This document shows positions 5,829-7,036 of a stretch of 7,036 nucleotides of DNA, in pieces. How positions within the stretch are numbered: position 1 is the first letter of the stretch; the number at the start of each line of letters is the position of its first letter. Source of the stretch: JANNRR01 sp031401675. Its GTDB lineage: Bacteria > Pseudomonadota > Alphaproteobacteria > Rhodobacterales > Rhodobacteraceae. A program made the translations under genes and the position numbers. The notes below the pieces were generated by a model that saw only the letters and a list, made by a program, of their open reading frames with translations, was not told the DNA's origin and made no database searches. The stretch is taken from assembly GCA_031401675.1 (NCBI GenBank), contig JANNRR010000132.1, forward strand, positions 1-7,036. The letters are read 5' to 3'.

Positions 5829-5852
5829 GCGCCCGCCCGGCGCAAAGAGGCT

Positions 5853-5880
5853 TTGAGAGGGCCCGAACCCGGGCTAAACT
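5853..5880 (+). promoter_or_regulatory. Probable promoter of the VOC genes
   Basis: TTGAGA (5853-5858) and TAAACT (5875-5880) are 16 bp apart and lie 35 bp before the TTG start at 5916. The spacer contains the inverted repeat GCCCG-AACC-CGGGC (5861-5874), which could be part of an operator. The match is by eye. Confidence 0.45.
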
Positions 5881-5915
5881 GGCGTCGGCTCCGTGGACGG
5901 AAAAGGGAATCGATC

Positions 5916-6326
5916 TTGGCCTTCATGCCCTACATTCATTTCGACGGCACCTGTGCCGAAGCGATGGCCTTTTATGCCGGCGTGTTCGGCGGCACCGACA
6001 TGATGTCAATGCGCTATAGCGAAGCCCCGGCCGAAAGCGGCGCGTCGCCGTCCGACCGGATCATGCATTGCCAGTTCAACGCGGCCGGCGGCACGCTGAT
6101 GGCCAGCGATTTCCCGCCCGGGATGGACGCGCAGCCGCAGCAGGCGATGAGCGTGATGATCGAACCGGCGACGGTTCCCGAAGCCCAGACAGCCTTCGAC
6201 CGGCTGACCGAGGGTGGCACCGTCATCATGCCGTTCGGACCGACCTTCTGGTCGCCCGGCTTCGGGATGCTCAAAGACAGGTTCGGCACCCATTGGATCA
6301 TCGGCACCCAACCGCAACCCGCCTGA
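5916..6326 (+). CDS. VOC-superfamily protein, PhnB-like, 136 residues
   Basis: This is a single-domain vicinal-oxygen-chelate (glyoxalase/PhnB-like) protein, of the group often annotated as 3-demethylubiquinone-9 3-methyltransferase-like. Family marks are PYIHFDGTCAEAMAFYAGVF at the N-terminus, MHCQFNAAGGTLMASDFPPG in the middle, and FGPTFWSPGFGMLKDRFGTH near the end. Its substrate is unknown, and such proteins are frequently mis-assigned as methyltransferases. I chose TTG at 5916 over ATG at 5925. The ribosome binding site AGGGA (5904-5908) lies 7 bases before the TTG but 16 before the ATG. The resulting MAFMPYI also aligns end to end with MSFCPYI of the next gene. It is followed after 11 bp by a paralogue and is probably co-transcribed with it. 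Confidence 0.88.
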   Translation: MAFMPYIHFDGTCAEAMAFYAGVFGGTDMMSMRYSEAPAESGASPSDRIMHCQFNAAGGTLMASDFPPGMDAQPQQAMSVMIEPATVPEAQTAFDRLTEGGTVIMPFGPTFWSPGFGMLKDRFGTHWIIGTQPQPA

Positions 6327-6337
6327 AAGGACACATC

Positions 6338-6749
6338 ATGAGCTTCTGCCCCTACATCGCCTTTGACGGGAATTGCCGCGAGGCGATGACCTTCTATGCC
6401 GGGGTCTTCGGCGCTACGGATCTTCAGTTCATGAACTTTTCCGATGCACCGCCCGGCACGATGACCGAAGACTTCAAGGACAAGGTCATGCACAGCCAGT
6501 TCAGCCTCGGCGGCGTGCCCCTGATGGGCTCCGATGCCCCCCGCCAACTGGTTCCAGCCGCAGGCCGGGGTCAGCGTCTTTCACGGTGCCAAAGACAAGA
6601 CCGAGGCCGCCCGCGTCTTTGGCCTTCTGTCTGACGGCGCCACCATTGTCATGCCGCTTGGTCCGGTGTTCTGGTCCGAAGCGTTCGGCATGTTGAAGGA
6701 CCGGTTTGGCACCAGCTGGATGATCACCCTCGCCCCGCCGGCGGCCTGA
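6338..6749 (+). pseudogene. Second VOC/PhnB-like gene, interrupted by a frameshift in a C run
   Basis: This is a tandem paralogue of the preceding gene. It starts at ATG with ribosome binding site AAGGA six bases upstream. Up to LMGSDA it reads in the first frame. After the six-C run at 6537-6542 the homologous sequence (PPANWFQPQAGVSV, MPLGPVFW, FGMLKDRFGTSWMI) continues one base later in another frame, to TGA at 6747-6749. Without a shift the product would end in unrelated residues at 6634. Alignment with the first copy needs two prolines here, so the run is probably two C short of an intact gene, or less likely one C too long. The restored protein would have about 137 residues. It could be a real mutation, a slippage-prone tract or a sequencing error. 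Confidence 0.85.
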
Positions 6750-6768
6750 TGCCAGACCCATTGCCTTT

Positions 6769-6806
6769 TCCGGCCGTTTCCCGCACATCGCAGGGAACGG
6801 ACCGGA
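6769..6806 (+). promoter_or_regulatory. Imperfect hairpin before trpA overlapping its ribosome binding site
   Basis: TCCGG plus CCGTTTCCC (6769-6782) can pair with GGGAACGG plus A plus CCGGA (6793-6806), around a ten-base loop. This gives 13 base pairs with one bulged T and one bulged A. The right arm includes GGA of the ribosome binding site GGAGG (6804-6808). It could limit trpA translation or serve as a weak terminator or pause after the VOC genes; no T run follows it. Confidence 0.45.
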
Positions 6807-6813
6807 GGGGCGG

Positions 6814-7036
6814 ATGACGCGGATCGATGACACTTTCGCACGGCTGAAGTCGCAAAAGAGAAAGGCTTTCGTTGCCTACATCATGGCGGGCGACCCCGAT
6901 CTGGCGACCTCTTTCGCGGTGATGCAGGGCCTGGCCGGCGCCGGGGTCGACATCATCGAGTTGGGAATGCCGTTCACTGACCCGATGGCGGACGGGCCGA
7001 CGATCCAGCTGGCCGGGCAGCGGGCGCTGGATGGCG
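6814..7036 (+). CDS. trpA: Tryptophan synthase alpha subunit, 5' part
   Basis: TrpA cleaves indole-3-glycerol phosphate to indole and glyceraldehyde 3-phosphate, and passes the indole through a tunnel to TrpB in the alpha2-beta2 complex. The 74 visible residues start MTRIDDTFARLKSQKRKAFV and contain GDPDLATS and IELGMPFTDPMADGPTIQ. The two catalytic acids fall at Glu49 and Asp60, the same numbers as in the classical enzymes. The start has a strong ribosome binding site, GGAGG, five bases upstream. The gene runs off the right edge and shows no damage in the visible part. It lies 64 bp downstream of the second VOC gene in the same direction, so read-through from the VOC promoter is possible. 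trpB is not seen immediately upstream. Confidence 0.97.
   Translation, partial: MTRIDDTFARLKSQKRKAFVAYIMAGDPDLATSFAVMQGLAGAGVDIIELGMPFTDPMADGPTIQLAGQRALDG

Overview
The window looks like a high-GC alphaproteobacterial chromosome, most likely from the Rhodobacteraceae/Paracoccaceae. The evidence is the GC-rich third codon positions, the protein flavour of YchF and TrpA, and IS66 and IS21 relatives typical of that group. This assignment is by recognition only; no search was run.

Left part (1-2432): a mobile-element scrap yard. A frameshifted internal piece of an IS66-type transposase reads on the minus strand (about 1-345). It is followed by the left end and the first third of istA of an IS21-family element (about 418-1018). 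istA is cut off and joined directly to the interior of a large phage- or plasmid-type DNA adenine methyltransferase ('polyvalent' protein), which has lost its 5' part and decays in a Gly/Pro-rich linker (1019-2009). A further 250 bp holds no convincing gene. All of this abuts the 3' end of a tRNA-Ser(GCU) gene (minus strand, 2433-2522), a classic integration site. The simplest reading is the eroded end of an integrative element inserted at this tRNA.

Middle part (2523-4591): a 58-residue minus-strand membrane protein, too short for usual ORF cut-offs, is divergent from a 541-residue plus-strand protein. The large protein joins an N-terminal XRE-like helix-turn-helix to TPR-like helices and three near-identical 32-residue repeats that look like pentatricopeptide (PPR) repeats. 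PPR proteins are mainly organellar RNA-binding proteins of eukaryotes and are rare in bacteria, so this is the most unusual gene here. No function can be assigned from sequence alone.

Right part (4592-7036): ordinary chromosomal genes. ychF lies on the minus strand, with its own promoter and an intrinsic terminator in the convergent gap with the HTH-PPR gene. On the plus strand, two tandem VOC/PhnB-like genes are followed by the start of trpA, which runs off the right edge. The first VOC gene probably starts at TTG, not at the downstream ATG. The second is broken by a frameshift in a C run. A long imperfect hairpin lies just before trpA and covers part of its ribosome binding site.
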